NCBI GenBank assembly: GCA_025454405.1
Contig: JALOON010000032.1
Location: forward strand, 62,001 to 126,000
Reading direction: 5' to 3'
DNA length: 64,000 nt
Origin: Oscillatoriaceae cyanobacterium Prado104
Lineage (GTDB): Bacteria; Cyanobacteriota; Cyanobacteriia; Cyanobacteriales; Microcoleaceae
Below are positions 8,715-18,130 of the stretch, one piece after another (positions within the stretch are counted from its first letter, which is position 1; the number at the start of each line of letters is the position of its first letter). Made by a program: the position numbers and the translations under genes. Under the pieces are notes generated by a model. The model was not told where the DNA came from and searched no databases. It worked only from the letters and a program-made list of their open reading frames with translations.

Positions 8715-8969
8715 TTAACCTTCGACAATTCGGACATAGATCGCGTTAATTGCTTTTTCATCCAATGTCTGATGATTGTTGCCAACCCGAACAATGAAAT
8801 GCGGAAATCTTTGTTCTACCGCGATCGACTGTCCCGGAGTTATCCCCATTTTCTTAAGTTTTTGCGTTGTCGAATCATCGGAGGCATTGATACGGGCGAT
8901 CGCGCCGCGTTCGTGAGATTGCAGCATTTTTAATGAAGCTCCGCGAACCGAGAACCCTCTTTTTAACAT
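8715..8969 (-). CDS. feoA: FeoA-like protein
   Basis: An 84-residue SH3-like beta-barrel protein of the FeoA family (RGAIARINASDDSTTQKLKKMGITPGQSI is the family hallmark). FeoA supports Fe(II) uptake by FeoB; no feoB is in this window. A strong ribosome site (GGAGGAG) precedes ATG 8969. Its place between fdxH and the NafY-like gene suggests it helps supply iron during nitrogenase synthesis, or acts as a stand-alone FeoA-domain protein. Confidence 0.87.
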   Translation of the reverse strand: MLKRGFSVRGASLKMLQSHERGAIARINASDDSTTQKLKKMGITPGQSIAVEQRFPHFIVRVGNNHQTLDEKAINAIYVRIVEG

Positions 8970-9497
8970 CTCATTTCTCCTCCGAAGATAGCTAAAAACT
9001 CAGGAAATTTTAACAATCTAACTCGCGCATAAATAATTAGGAAATATTTCCGTTATTGCCAGCCACAACGAAACTATCGCTGCCGCTATTTTTCAGACTT
9101 ATTTCTGTCATCAATTCCGCTCGATCTATTTTGTAGTGAGGAATGCAAGTCCTTAGAAGATGCGGACTTAAGTCCGCACTACAAACCGTGTTTCTGATGA
9201 GTAATCGCTCCGATTTGAGATCTTTGCGATCGAGAGCTAATCAATCGCACAAACTATTTTGCAGGAGCATTGCTGCGATTGCGAAGACTTACGAATCAGC
9301 TCTATATGTAGGGTGCGCGGTACGCGCCTTACTGCTATAATTCTTGTGTCGAGCTACTTGTTGCGTAAATCTCGATCGCGATCTAGAGCCTTAGCTTTCG
9401 CGAGCCGAAGTCAAGCAATCGCAGGAGCTATTTCGCAGAAGCATTTCTGTCATTGCGAGCGAGAGCAAAGCAAACGTTGCCAACTATCAACTATCAA
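8970..9497. other. Gene-free stretch filled with repeats
   Basis: Between feoA and fdxH. It holds a GTAGTG...CACTAC hairpin (about 9134-9183), a TATATGTAGGGTGCGCGGTACGCGCC palindrome (about 9302-9330) that recurs near 29510 and 35165, and ACTATCAACTATCAACTA heptamers before the fdxH stop. The in-frame openings here have no coding character. Confidence 0.7.
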
Positions 9498-9797
9498 CTA
9501 AACCAAGTAAGGTTCCTGATGGGTACGGATTTTGCAATCTGAGCGAGGATAGGCAACACAAAGCAGAGCGAAACCTTTGGCCATTTGCTCGTCATCCAGG
9601 AACACCTGATCCGATTGATCCAGTTCGCCTTCCATAACCTTGCCAACGCAACTGGAGCAAGAACCAGACTGACAAGAAAAAGGTAACTCTATGCCAGCAG
9701 CTTCAGCAGCTTCCAGAATCGTCATCGTATCTTCAACAGGAATCGTAACGTCGATCGCCCGTTTTTTATTGAGTAAAGTAACTTGATAGGTCGGCAT
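9498..9797 (-). CDS. fdxH: Plant-type [2Fe-2S] ferredoxin FdxH
   Basis: A 99-residue ferredoxin with the [2Fe-2S] pattern [13 protein letters not shown] (three cysteines) plus a fourth cysteine in [13 protein letters not shown]. The order hesA-hesB-fdxH and the KKRAID/DEEQ-type surface match the heterocyst-type ferredoxin that reduces NifH (dinitrogenase reductase) in cyanobacteria. The start at 9797 has a ribosome site (AGGAGA) nine bases upstream. Non-heterocystous diazotrophs also carry FdxH, so it does not by itself imply heterocysts. Confidence 0.93.
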   Translation of the reverse strand: MPTYQVTLLNKKRAIDVTIPVEDTMTILEAAEAAGIELPFSCQSGSCSSCVGKVMEGELDQSDQVFLDDEQMAKGFALLCVAYPRSDCKIRTHQEPYLV

Positions 9798-9920
9798 ATT
9801 TGCATTCTCCTAGATTTATAGTTTTTGAATGTTTCAAGACAGCTTCTTGATTCTTTATTCCGGGCAGGCGGACTTCGTTTGGTTAGGAGCGATTTCCAAT
9901 CGCCGAATCAATTGCCGAAT

Positions 9921-10286
9921 CTAACTGCAAGGCACAGCAGAAGGAGTACAATCTCCTGCTTGGAAAGATTTACCGCAGCCGCAAGTACCGGTTGCATTCG
10001 GGTTGGTGAACTTAAAGCCGCTTTCCATCAGCCCTTCAACAAAATCAATTACCACACCGTTCAGCAGGGGTACGCTTTTGGGATCGATGTAAACTTTGAC
10101 TCTACCTTGTTGTTCGATCGTGTCATCAGGGCGAGGAGCATTAGCAATATCGATGGTGTATTCGTAGCCATTGCAGCCGCCATCGTTGACTCCTACCCGA
10201 ATGCCTTTTTCTGAAGAAGCATCGGCGCTACCTTGCAAGAAGGCACGGAGTCTAAATTCTGCTTTTTCGGTGAGTGTAACAGTCAT
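9921..10286 (-). CDS. hesB: HesB/IscA-type iron-sulfur assembly protein
   Basis: A 121-residue A-type Fe-S carrier. The three conserved cysteines are in NDGGCNGYEY and GTCGCGKSF. The N-terminus (MTVTLTEKAEFRLRAF) is typical, so ATG 10286 with GGAG upstream is chosen rather than the longer frame that begins at 10352. HesB is thought to supply Fe-S clusters under N2-fixing conditions. It sits between fdxH and the small membrane gene, as in the hesA-hesB-fdxH group of other cyanobacteria. Confidence 0.93.
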   Translation of the reverse strand: MTVTLTEKAEFRLRAFLQGSADASSEKGIRVGVNDGGCNGYEYTIDIANAPRPDDTIEQQGRVKVYIDPKSVPLLNGVVIDFVEGLMESGFKFTNPNATGTCGCGKSFQAGDCTPSAVPCS

Positions 10287-10320
10287 TGGATTTGCTCCAG
10301 AAATTAATAGATTGTGGTAG

Positions 10321-10420
10321 AGTAGGTTGGGTTGAGGAACGAAACCCAACATTTTAGACCCGACATTTTAGTGGATTTTAGTAGATTTGTTGGGTTGCGC
10401 TACGCTTAACCCAACCTACT
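10321..10420. repeat. AGTAGGTTGGGTT inverted repeat
   Basis: A perfect 13-bp inverted repeat (AGTAGGTTGGGTT at 10321-10333, AACCCAACCTACT at 10408-10420) with further GAAACCCAAC and GTTGGGTT copies inside, giving a long cruciform-prone element upstream of hesB. Confidence 0.85.
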
Positions 10421-10445
10421 TCCCTTGAGTGCATCTAGATCGAAA

Positions 10446-10718
10446 TTAACAACAAGTATTGCGACAATTCGATCGAGCGATACAACTCGGAGAACAGGGA
10501 ACTCGCCGCAGGTAATAATGCTGTCGATCGCGCACCGGAGTTACCATAATTGCAAGGACGATCGATAACTTAATTAACCAGGGAGAATACACCAGACTCA
10601 AAAACAAGCTAAACAGCCCAATTAACTTGAGGGGAAAGCGCGTTTCTTCATCCATCAACTCGTGACTGACGTAGATAGCGCAAACCGCTACCGCCAGAGT
10701 TAAGAGCCAGAAAAGCAT
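10446..10718 (-). CDS. Small membrane protein with cysteine-rich tail
   Basis: A 90-residue protein between hesA and hesB. It has a hydrophobic N-terminal segment (MLFWLLTLAVAVCAIYV) and a second one (LIGLFSLFLSLVY...LSIVLAIMVT), then a basic, cysteine-rich tail with five cysteines in the last 17 residues (CSPSC, CRNTCC). AGGAGG lies directly before ATG 10718, and the gene overlaps the hesA end by 19 bases, so it is translated with the operon. Not a known family to me; the tail could bind metal or an Fe-S cluster, but this is a guess. Confidence 0.75.
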   Translation of the reverse strand: MLFWLLTLAVAVCAIYVSHELMDEETRFPLKLIGLFSLFLSLVYSPWLIKLSIVLAIMVTPVRDRQHYYLRRVPCSPSCIARSNCRNTCC

Positions 10719-11497
10719 GGTTCCTCCTGCTGGGTGACGGCGTTTAACCGCCTGCTCTTTTCACCGCAAACCGGACAATTAGGATCGTGGTAAGGGCGGC
10801 GCTTGGCAAACTCGGCGCGGCTCAAATCCATCGTCAGCATTTGAGACAGCAGCGCCGTACCCAAACCCGTGATGAGCTTGATAGCTTCCAAAGCCGTCAG
10901 ACAAGCCAGCGTTCCCGAAACAGCACCCAGCACGCCAAAACCGCGCTTGTCCCAATCTGGTTTTTCCGGGAAGATGCAAGACAGGCAAGGAGTTAAACCG
11001 GGGACGATCGTCGTCAAGTATGCTTCCATATCATTCATGGCAGCTTCTACCATCGGTTTGCCCCAGTACACGCAAGCCGCATTCAACAAATCCCGTTCGA
11101 CGAAGTTGTGGGCGCAGTCGAGGACAACATCGGCTTGGCGCACCAAATCATCAACATTTTCAGGAGTCACGTACTCGCAAATCGCATCGATTTGCACGTC
11201 GGGATTAATCGCTTGGAGAGTTTCTTTTGCCTTAAAAACTCGCGGTTTATCCACCCAATCGTGAGTCATCAAAATCTGGCGGTTCATGTCATCCAGTCGC
11301 AATTCACCGCCGCGCAGCAAAATCAATCGTCCGACTCCCGCTACGGCAAGGTAGAGTGCTGCCGTTCCCCCCAGCCCGCCAACTCCGGTAACAAGTACCG
11401 TTGAATTTTTTAACCGCAGTTGCGATTCTTCACCAAATCCGGGCAGCATTATCTGGCGTTGGTAGCGCTCTAGTTCAGTAGGGGAAAGCTTTTGCAT
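10700..11497 (-). CDS. hesA: HesA, MoeB/ThiF-type adenylyltransferase
   Basis: A 265-residue E1-like enzyme. The nucleotide-binding GVGGLGG motif is near residue 40, the catalytic region with the Arg/Asn-rich LDDMNRQIL near 70, and two zinc-binding cysteine pairs lie at CLSC and CPVCG. HesA is the nif-cluster member of the ThiF/MoeB family and has been linked to sulfur or molybdenum transfer in FeMo-co maturation; it lies with hesB and fdxH. Length and motifs are complete. Confidence 0.93.
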   Translation of the reverse strand: MQKLSPTELERYQRQIMLPGFGEESQLRLKNSTVLVTGVGGLGGTAALYLAVAGVGRLILLRGGELRLDDMNRQILMTHDWVDKPRVFKAKETLQAINPDVQIDAICEYVTPENVDDLVRQADVVLDCAHNFVERDLLNAACVYWGKPMVEAAMNDMEAYLTTIVPGLTPCLSCIFPEKPDWDKRGFGVLGAVSGTLACLTALEAIKLITGLGTALLSQMLTMDLSRAEFAKRRPYHDPNCPVCGEKSRRLNAVTQQEEPCFSGS

Positions 11498-11572
11498 GAT
11501 GTCATCGACCTTTAGTGATTTGGGCTGCCAGGATTGGCGATTTTAGATTTGATTTCAGATTTACAGTGGAGG

Positions 11573-11641
11573 CAGAAACCGGGTTTTTAGAAAAATTCTT
11601 CGCTGTAGCCCCGAGATTGAGTAAAAACCCGGTTTCTTTGG
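11573..11641. repeat. AGAAACCGGGTTTTT inverted repeat
   Basis: GCAGAAACCGGGTTTTT and AAAAACCCGGTTTCT flank a 30-40-base loop between nifW and hesA. The same hairpin occurs at about 24208-24273 and 49978-50034, with a weaker form near 57530-57600. The T- and A-rich sides suggest it could also act as a transcription terminator or attenuator. Confidence 0.8.
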
Positions 11642-11719
11642 TCTTGATGTGCGATTTTCGATCTAGATAGAACGCAAATCGATCGATTCCCCTCCCAATC
11701 CAAAATCTCAAATTAATCC

Positions 11720-12037
11720 TTAATCCGAACCGATCTCGGATAGCATAACCACATTTGATTTTTTGTCCTTGAACACCTTAAACAGTTTTTCGTCTAAAGG
11801 CGAAGAGCTCGTAAAGGTGTCGTATGCCTGCTGCAGGGCTGCTTTGTAGCGTTCCAGTTTTTCAGCTTCATTCAAGTCAGGAGATTCTGCATCAATTGCT
11901 TTCATGAAAGCTGAGAACTTCTGCAGGATGTGCAACCGATTTACGTTAACAAACTGCGCGTCGTAGGGAAGTTCAAAAAAGTTCAGGTAATCTTCAGCGT
12001 TTACCAGTTTATTGAAATCAGTCAAAGTTCCACTCAC
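11720..12037 (-). CDS. nifW: Nitrogenase-stabilising/protective protein NifW
   Basis: A 105-residue NifW, recognisable by FNKLVNAEDYLNFFELPYD and NRLHILQKFSAFM. NifW protects or helps mature the MoFe protein, particularly under oxygen. It starts with GTG at 12037, which overlaps the upstream gene's TGA stop as GTGA, so the two are likely translationally coupled. Confidence 0.93.
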   Translation of the reverse strand: MSGTLTDFNKLVNAEDYLNFFELPYDAQFVNVNRLHILQKFSAFMKAIDAESPDLNEAEKLERYKAALQQAYDTFTSSSPLDEKLFKVFKDKKSNVVMLSEIGSD

Positions 12038-12255
12038 GATTGTTTCTCCAATTGCTTGAGTTGAGTTTTGAGCGAGTCAATCTGCCGAAAGATTTCGTAA
12101 GTTTCAGTGGCAGCTCCCACCAATTTTTGATAATCCGTCGGTAGCCCTTCAGCCAGATCGTGAAGATCCATTTTCATTTGTCCTGCTTTGCTATTGAGGC
12201 GCTTGATTTTTGTTTTCAACTCCTCAATATCCGCAGTTGCAGTTGTTGGCACCAT
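12034..12255 (-). CDS. Small coiled-coil nif protein (CCE_0567/DUF683 family)
   Basis: A 73-residue, highly charged helical protein with heptad character (IEELKTKIKRLNSKAGQMKMDLHDLAEGL, then IFRQIDSLKTQLKQLEKQ). It belongs to a family of small helical proteins found between nifX-associated genes and nifW in cyanobacterial nif clusters, one of which (CCE_0567) has a known Rop-like structure. Its molecular function is not established. It overlaps nifW by four bases. Confidence 0.88.
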   Translation of the reverse strand: MVPTTATADIEELKTKIKRLNSKAGQMKMDLHDLAEGLPTDYQKLVGAATETYEIFRQIDSLKTQLKQLEKQS

Positions 12256-12332
12256 AAAACCTCAGAGCGATGATTTTATATTTTAGATTTTGAATTGTTT
12301 TTCAATCCAAAATCCAAAACCTAATAAATTTT

Positions 12333-12785
12333 TTAGAGTCTGCCGACTTCAGGGAAACGCTCGGACAAACTAATGGCAGATGCCACAATTTTTGAGCCTT
12401 CTGCTTCTAATTTTTCCAGCGAATCAAACCCAAAGCGTTGAGCATCCCGCAGAGTTTTGGAAACCACCAACAGGCGGCTGGAAAATACTAAAGCCCAACC
12501 AAAACCTTCATGGCTCAAATCGATTACCACTTGGCAAAGCAGTCCGGTTTCTGCCTCAATGCGGTGCGCGATCGCCCGATAAAATGCTAGAATCCGTCCT
12601 TTAGTAATCGGGTCTACTTCTCCTTCTACGGAGATTTCGCGTTTCTGCGCTTTGGTAACAATAAAGGGTTTGAGCAAGAGTTCGTCCGACCAGTTGCGGT
12701 AGGTTCCGTAGGGATCGTTAGCGCGAATTTGCTGCGTAATTGCCTTGAGAAAAGGAGAGATTGTGGTTTCTGCTGCGGTCGTCAT
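12333..12785 (-). CDS. NifX-associated nitrogen-fixation protein (DUF269)
   Basis: A 150-residue protein of the DUF269 family that almost always follows nifX. Typical stretches are FLKAITQQIRANDPYGTYRNW and VVIDLSHEGFGWALVFSSRLLVVSKTLRDAQRFGF. Its role is probably in FeMo-co handling or delivery. Its ATG overlaps the nifX stop as ATGA, which indicates coupled translation. Confidence 0.92.
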   Translation of the reverse strand: MTTAAETTISPFLKAITQQIRANDPYGTYRNWSDELLLKPFIVTKAQKREISVEGEVDPITKGRILAFYRAIAHRIEAETGLLCQVVIDLSHEGFGWALVFSSRLLVVSKTLRDAQRFGFDSLEKLEAEGSKIVASAISLSERFPEVGRL

Positions 12786-13210
12786 ACTGTTACTGTTTCC
12801 TTAATTTCTTCAGCTTGTTCTAGTTCGTTGAGAGCGGGACTGCGCAGGTGGAGCGCTTTCCTCAGCCAGGGCGGAGGATTCCCGTTCAAAGTGCGTACCA
12901 GTTCCGTCAAAACCTCAGCGATTAATTGTTCTTCAGACTGGGTTTTGATCGGTGTAATTTTGTGAGTTATCAGCCGTTTTGCCGCACTAGCGCCGATGGT
13001 TGACACGTAGACAACCGTGCAATCGTGCAGCGCTTCAACCTTAGGCAACAACTTATCTTCGTTGCCATCTTCGTTGAGATTGCCATCAAATTTTATGGTT
13101 TCAACGAAGCGATATTCTGTGCGATCGACTTCATAAACATCAATCTTTCTCGCCGAACCAAAGTGAGAATCGATGTGAACGTTGTCGCTGGTAGTGAAAG
13201 CTATTTTCAT
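12782..13210 (-). CDS. nifX: NifX, FeMo-cofactor/NifB-co carrier
   Basis: A 142-residue single cofactor-binding domain: MKIAFTTSDNVHIDSHFGSARKIDVYEV, with the HFG cofactor-binding motif, and the conserved PWLRKAL near the C-terminus. NifX receives NifB-co or the VK cluster and passes it to NifEN. It lies downstream of nifN, separated by 225 bases of repeats. Confidence 0.94.
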   Translation of the reverse strand: MKIAFTTSDNVHIDSHFGSARKIDVYEVDRTEYRFVETIKFDGNLNEDGNEDKLLPKVEALHDCTVVYVSTIGASAAKRLITHKITPIKTQSEEQLIAEVLTELVRTLNGNPPPWLRKALHLRSPALNELEQAEEIKETVTV

Positions 13211-13243
13211 TCTTTCCTCCTTGTTCTTTGACTCATTCCCAGT

Positions 13244-13435
13244 TCGTAGTGAGGACTTTAGTCCGCATTTACTCGTTACCAGGCTGTGCCTGGTAATGCA
13301 GATCTAGAGGCTCTGCCTCGATCGAACTCACCGCTAGCTCTCTTGAATTACTCGTTACCAGGCTGTGCCTGGGAACCAGTATCTCCCCCTCTCCCTCTCT
13401 TCCCCTCTCCCTCTCTCCCCCTCTCCCCCTCTCTT
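13244..13435. repeat. Mixed repeats between nifX and nifN
   Basis: A half GTAGTG hairpin, two copies of TTACTCGTTACCAGGCTGTG (about 13268 and 13350), each with an internal CCAGGC/GCCTGG palindrome, and a CCCTCTCC-type microsatellite that runs right up to the nifN stop. Confidence 0.85.
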
Positions 13436-14662
13436 CTAATGGTGTTTTGCGTGGGATTCTTCTTGTTCTAAAAACAAGTTGCCGATGTCAAACAAAAGTT
13501 GCATCATGCCCCGATAGCCAACCGTACAGCGCTGCCCGTTACCCAGCCGATCGAATATCGGAAATCCCATGCGATACAGGGGAACTTTGAGGCGGCGGGC
13601 AGTACCACTCGTGTGGGAATTTCCGATTAACGGAGATTTAGTTGTAGTCACTGCTGCTTGAATATCAGCACCCATACTTTGCAAAAAGTGAACGGTTGAC
13701 CACAATAAATCGGGTTCCAATGCTAGAGATACCTGTTTCCGCCCGAAGAAAAAATGCGTGTCCAACATCGCATCCTGCAATTGAGTCCGCTGGCGGCGGT
13801 ATTTATCCGGCACCGATAGCCCGCTTAAATCTGCCAGTCCCTCCAGCAAACTGTCGATCGCATCCAGATTGCTCAAACTCGGAAATACCTCATAGGGAAT
13901 GCCAAATTGCGCTTGCAAAGCCACCGCCGCCGATCGCATGCTTTCCCCCAATGCCAGGGTATAAACTGAACTGCCGATTTCCCGGAGTTCGGCTAAAGTG
14001 GTGCCGTCGTTGGTAACGGTGTTGTAAGATTCATCCAAGTGACCGTCCAGAGACAGAGACAGATCGGGAACCACGATCGCGCTCAACCCAAAAGCAGTCA
14101 CAATTTCCTTAATTTCCTGCAAGTCCCCCGGCGCAAAAGCCGAACTCACCAGCAGCGTGATTTGATTGGCACGGGTTTCGCCCGATCGAGGCAACTCTTT
14201 GACAATACTTTCTACAGCCGCAGCAAACCCATCCTGCAAAGCACCCTTATAATCTGGAGTCGAGACAAAGACGATCGGTAAATCGTGAAGTTCGGGATGG
14301 CGCTTGCGAATGGTTCGCAAAATGCCTTCCATATCTTCACCGCGAGTCTCGGTTAAAGCTGTCGTGCACAGCCCGATAATCGAAGGCTTCGACTTGTCCG
14401 CCAAAGTTAAAATCGCTTGCTCGACATTATCTTCACCACCTAAAATCGTGCTGACTTCCGTCATCGCCGTCGTAGACAGCGGGATCGCTTCCCGAAAGTG
14501 GCGCACCAACATGACTTTGGCAAACGCAGTGCAGCCTTGCGATCCGTGGAATAACGGCATCATGCCCTTCAAACCGAGAAATGCTAGCGCTGCGCCCAGG
14601 GGCTGGCTTTGCTTGAGCGGGTTCACCGCCACCGACTTTTTGGGTATTGTAATAGTTGCCAC
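13436..14662 (-). CDS. nifN: NifN, FeMo-cofactor scaffold subunit
   Basis: A 408-residue homologue of NifK that forms the NifEN scaffold on which NifB-co is turned into FeMo-co. Recognisable by PLKQSQPLGAALAFLGLKGMMPLFHGSQGCTAFAKVMLVRHFREAIPLSTTAM. The start is taken as GTG 14662: a GGAGGT lies just upstream, the G is shared with the nifE stop (TAGTG), and the protein then begins at the family-typical [15 protein letters not shown]. An in-frame start further upstream would overlap nifE. It runs to a C-terminal NLFLEQEESHAKHH tail. Confidence 0.94.
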   Translation of the reverse strand: MATITIPKKSVAVNPLKQSQPLGAALAFLGLKGMMPLFHGSQGCTAFAKVMLVRHFREAIPLSTTAMTEVSTILGGEDNVEQAILTLADKSKPSIIGLCTTALTETRGEDMEGILRTIRKRHPELHDLPIVFVSTPDYKGALQDGFAAAVESIVKELPRSGETRANQITLLVSSAFAPGDLQEIKEIVTAFGLSAIVVPDLSLSLDGHLDESYNTVTNDGTTLAELREIGSSVYTLALGESMRSAAVALQAQFGIPYEVFPSLSNLDAIDSLLEGLADLSGLSVPDKYRRQRTQLQDAMLDTHFFFGRKQVSLALEPDLLWSTVHFLQSMGADIQAAVTTTKSPLIGNSHTSGTARRLKVPLYRMGFPIFDRLGNGQRCTVGYRGMMQLLFDIGNLFLEQEESHAKHH

Positions 14663-16038
14663 TAGACTACCTCCGCATCCCAAGGGGCTTTTTTGCGAAC
14701 TTGCGCCCAAACGGGGCTGTACAAAGCTTCTTCTAGTTCTTTCGCCATTTCCACCATGCCGGAATAGCCTGCATAGGGATGGTGGCGTTCCTGATTGATG
14801 TCGAGAAAAGGAATTTTGGCCTTGAGGGCCGTGTACTGGTTGCGCCCGCCCGCGATTAACATATCGGCTTTAGTTTGAGCGATTACCCGCAGCAATTCTT
14901 GAGCGTTGCCTTTTTCCAGCATGATGCCGTCTTTACCGAGCAATTCTTTGATGCGGGCTTTATCTTCTTCAGTGCTTTTTTTCGTGCTGGTAGCGCACAC
15001 TTCCATGCCCAAATCTTTAGCAGCCGAAACGATCGACCAACTCTTCACACCCCCTGTATACAGCACGACTCGTTTCCCTTTCAACCTTGCCCGATACGGT
15101 GCCAAATCTCGATCGAGTTTTGCCGTTTCTTCAGCAATTAAAGCTTCCACTCGCTGTTGCAAATTCACATCGCCAATTTTCGCGGCAATGTTTCGCAAAC
15201 AGCGGTTCATATCTGCAACCCCGTAGAAAGATTCTTCGATATAAGGAATGCTGTAACGCTCCTCCATTTTGCGAGCCATGTTAATCAATGCTTTGGAACA
15301 AATCATCACATTGAGTTTGGCACGATGAGAGCAGGCAATATCCTCATAGCGTCCGTCGCCCGTAATTTGCGCGAGAACCCGAATTCCTACTTTCTCGAAC
15401 AGCGGCAAAACGCCCCACAATTCACCAGCAATGTTGTATTCGCCGATCAAATTGATATCGTAAGGCGTCGTAATTTCTGGCTCGCGAGTGCCGACAACAT
15501 ATTCGAGCAAGCTTTCACCGCCGACGCGATTGCCCAGGTTTTTACTGCCAATAAAACCGGGAGAATTTACAGGTACGACAGGCACTCCTGTTTTCTCAGC
15601 AGCTTTCTGACACACGGCATCCAAATCATCGCCAATCAGGGCTGTAACGCAGGTAGAATAAACGAAAACAGCTTTTGGTTGGTAGCGCTCTTTAACTTCT
15701 AGAATTGCTTGATAAAGCTTCTTTTCGCCCCCAAAGATAATGTCATTTTCCGACAAATCCGTAGTGAAACCCATTTTATAGAGCATCGGACCGGAAGACT
15801 GACTGCCCCGAGAATTCCAGGAATTGCCAGAACAGGCGATCGGACCGTGTACCAGGTGAGCGGCATCAGTAATGGGCACGAGGGCGATCGAAGCTCCATC
15901 AAAGGCACAGCCTCCTTGAGCGGCACCAGGTTGCGCGACTTGAGTGCAAGATTTATTTTTCTTGCCCTCTTTTTTGTGATTGTGTTCGCAAGCTGACTCG
16001 CTCAGAAGTTCGTTGATTTTGCCTTGAGTGAGTTTCAT
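14662..16038 (-). CDS. nifE: NifE, FeMo-cofactor scaffold subunit
   Basis: A 458-residue NifD homologue, partner of NifN. Conserved cysteines are in [21 protein letters not shown] and [11 protein letters not shown], which carry the NifEN Fe-S clusters. The N-terminus has an additional cysteine/histidine-rich stretch ([16 protein letters not shown]). It shares one base with the nifN start. Upstream are short tandem repeats and a Mo-nitro_C gene, so it may be transcribed from the nifHDK operon or from its own promoter. Confidence 0.95.
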   Translation of the reverse strand: MKLTQGKINELLSESACEHNHKKEGKKNKSCTQVAQPGAAQGGCAFDGASIALVPITDAAHLVHGPIACSGNSWNSRGSQSSGPMLYKMGFTTDLSENDIIFGGEKKLYQAILEVKERYQPKAVFVYSTCVTALIGDDLDAVCQKAAEKTGVPVVPVNSPGFIGSKNLGNRVGGESLLEYVVGTREPEITTPYDINLIGEYNIAGELWGVLPLFEKVGIRVLAQITGDGRYEDIACSHRAKLNVMICSKALINMARKMEERYSIPYIEESFYGVADMNRCLRNIAAKIGDVNLQQRVEALIAEETAKLDRDLAPYRARLKGKRVVLYTGGVKSWSIVSAAKDLGMEVCATSTKKSTEEDKARIKELLGKDGIMLEKGNAQELLRVIAQTKADMLIAGGRNQYTALKAKIPFLDINQERHHPYAGYSGMVEMAKELEEALYSPVWAQVRKKAPWDAEVV

Positions 16039-16039
16039 A

Positions 16040-16190
16040 GTTATTAGTCCTCAGTCATTAGTTATTAGTTGTTAGCTATTGGCTATTAGTTGTTAGTCGT
16101 TAGTTATTATTGTTGCTTGTTATTAGTTAGTGGCTGCCAGTTACAACTATCAACTATTAACTATCAACTATCAACTATTAACTATCAACT
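16040..16190. repeat. TTAGTTA/ACTATCA tandem heptamers
   Basis: Short tandem repeats upstream of nifE: about ten degenerate (T)TAGTTATTAG units followed by about seven ACTATCAACTATTAA units, able to pair with one another. Confidence 0.85.
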
Positions 16191-16500
16191 AGCAGATGTA
16201 TTTGTCAACGTTTTCGCCGCAAACATCTGAGAGATAGCTGAGGGCGCGAAACCGCAGAAACACAAACTCGTTGTAGAAGGGATTGATTTCGCAAAGCGGT
16301 GGAGTGTGAAAGTTGAATCCAAATAAGGAGAACTTGCGTTCAAAGGGACAGGTACAGGGAATTAATTTACAAATTAAGTGAGCCAGACGGGAGGAACGAA
16401 CTTCGATACCATCGATCCAGTGGCGGATGGAATCGAGCAGCGGGCGGGTGCGAGGTGGAGAGGGGCAGAGGTGATCCGAGGGAGGGGTGAAGGTAGCCAT
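16189..16500 (-). CDS. Mo-dependent nitrogenase C-terminal-type small protein
   Basis: A 103-residue protein of the Mo-nitro_C family, a short cyanobacterial group found between nifK and nifE. Core motif: PLLDSIRHWIDGIEVRSSRLAHLICKLIPCTCPFERKFSLFG, then PPLCEINPFYNEFVFLRFRALSYL. Conserved cysteines (CKLIPCTCPF) suggest metal or cluster contact. Its function has not been worked out. ATG 16500 is preferred; the stop overlaps the repeats upstream of nifE. Confidence 0.88.
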   Translation of the reverse strand: MATFTPPSDHLCPSPPRTRPLLDSIRHWIDGIEVRSSRLAHLICKLIPCTCPFERKFSLFGFNFHTPPLCEINPFYNEFVFLRFRALSYLSDVCGENVDKYIC

Positions 16501-16594
16501 AGCAGCGGAGGGAAGTTTGAGGATTAAAGCAGGGGCGGGTTGGTGCCGGCGTCGGTGCGCTGCAGACTGACCAAACCCGCCCCGGAAGGTGTGT

Positions 16595-18130
16595 TTAACG
16601 AATCAAATCGTAGGAGATGTCGGTCTTCGACGGGATGATGGTCTTGCGATCGAGCTCTTCCAGAATCGTGTTAACAATCCAGTTGAGCAGGTTGAGTACG
16701 CCCGTGTAGCCGAGGGTGTTGTAGCGGTGCAGGTGGTGGCGATCGAAGATCGGATAGCCGATGCGTGCTAGCGGGGTGTGGGTATCGCGCCACAGGTACT
16801 TACCGTAGGAGTTGCCGATTAACAGATCAACCGGTTCGGTGAACATCAAGGAACGCAGGTGCCACAAATCTTTGCCGCCCCAGATTTTGCCGTTCTTGCC
16901 GTACTGGCTGGAATCTAACAGTGCTTGCAACTCTTCTTCAAACACTGGGTTGCTGTTGGTTACGACGATGTGAGTCGGTTCTGCACCCAATTCGAGCAAG
17001 AAGCTGACCAAGCTGTAAACTAGATCCGGATCTCCGTAGAGGGCTATGCTCTTGCCGTGTACCCATGCTTGAGAGTCAGTCATCGCATCGATCGCGCGTC
17101 CCCGTTCGATTTCCAATTCTCTGGGGATGGGTTGGCCGGTACGTTCTGCCAAAGCGGTCAAGAACTCGTCAGTGCCTTTGATGCCGAAAGGACGCAAGAC
17201 AGAAGTTTTTTGCTTCCAATCTTTTTCCATGTACTCCCGAGTTTTCACTGTAGAGTAGGCTTGCAGCGCGATCGTTTCAGTAGCGTTGATCGAATCTGCT
17301 CCTTCTTCCAAGGTGGTGTTGCCCTGGTACATGACGAACTCGCCTTCGTTGGGAGAGTCAAAAGCAGTGGAGTTATCTGCCAAGATGGTGTGCTCGACGC
17401 CCATCAGATTTAAAATCCGCTTCAGTTCGCGGTTGTTGCCAACGTAGGTGTCAAAACCAGGAATGAAGTTGATTTTACCGTTGCTGGTTTCAGTCTTTTT
17501 GCCTTCAGTCAAGTTAACCAAAATGCCCTTCATCATATTGTCGTAGCCCGTGATGTGGGAGCCGACAAAGCTAGGAGTGTGGGCAAAGGGTACTGGGAAT
17601 TCTTGAGGAATAGATCCCTTTTCTTTCGAGGTTTTGATGAACGCTTGCAGGTCATCTCCGATTACTTCTGCCATGCAGGTGGTGCACATAGCAATCATTT
17701 TGGGCTTGTACAAAGCATAGGAGTTGGCCAAGCCGTCAATCATGTTTTGCAGTCCGCCGAACACTGCTGCGTCCTCAGTCATTGAGGAAGATACTGCAGA
17801 AAACGGTTCTTTGAAGTGGCGGGTTAAGTGGGTGCGGAAGTAAGCAACGCAACCTTGAGAACCGTGTACGAAGGGTAGGGTGCCTTCAAAGCCAGCCGCT
17901 GCAAAAATAGCTCCTAAGGGTTGGCAAGCTTTAGCTGGGTTAATTGTCAGGGCTTCGCGGGCAAAGTTTTTCTCGCGGTAATCCCAGCTCTTGGTCCATT
18001 CGGCAACGCGGGCAACTTCCTCGGCGCTGCAGCCATCTTCAAACTCTTTCTTAGTCTGAAAAAGTTCTTGGTACTCCGGCTGGTGGAAAAGGTCTACGTG
18101 ATCCTTAATATTGTCTACGTTCTGAGCCAT
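16595..18130 (-). CDS. nifK: Nitrogenase MoFe protein beta subunit
   Basis: Beta subunit of dinitrogenase, 511 residues, full length. P-cluster cysteines correspond to Cys69 (AKACQPLG), Cys94 (GSQGCVAYF) and Cys152 ([11 protein letters not shown]). The gene starts at ATG 18130 with a GGAGAG ribosome site, 234 bases downstream of nifD, and is part of the nifHDK operon. The gap holds short tandem repeats (GTTGACAG type). Confidence 0.97.
   Translation of the reverse strand: MAQNVDNIKDHVDLFHQPEYQELFQTKKEFEDGCSAEEVARVAEWTKSWDYREKNFAREALTINPAKACQPLGAIFAAAGFEGTLPFVHGSQGCVAYFRTHLTRHFKEPFSAVSSSMTEDAAVFGGLQNMIDGLANSYALYKPKMIAMCTTCMAEVIGDDLQAFIKTSKEKGSIPQEFPVPFAHTPSFVGSHITGYDNMMKGILVNLTEGKKTETSNGKINFIPGFDTYVGNNRELKRILNLMGVEHTILADNSTAFDSPNEGEFVMYQGNTTLEEGADSINATETIALQAYSTVKTREYMEKDWKQKTSVLRPFGIKGTDEFLTALAERTGQPIPRELEIERGRAIDAMTDSQAWVHGKSIALYGDPDLVYSLVSFLLELGAEPTHIVVTNSNPVFEEELQALLDSSQYGKNGKIWGGKDLWHLRSLMFTEPVDLLIGNSYGKYLWRDTHTPLARIGYPIFDRHHLHRYNTLGYTGVLNLLNWIVNTILEELDRKTIIPSKTDISYDLIR

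Noticed and set aside
9143..9501. Two plus-strand frames (65 and 80 residues) between feoA and fdxH
   Set aside because: They overlap each other and run through repeat elements with no conserved motif.
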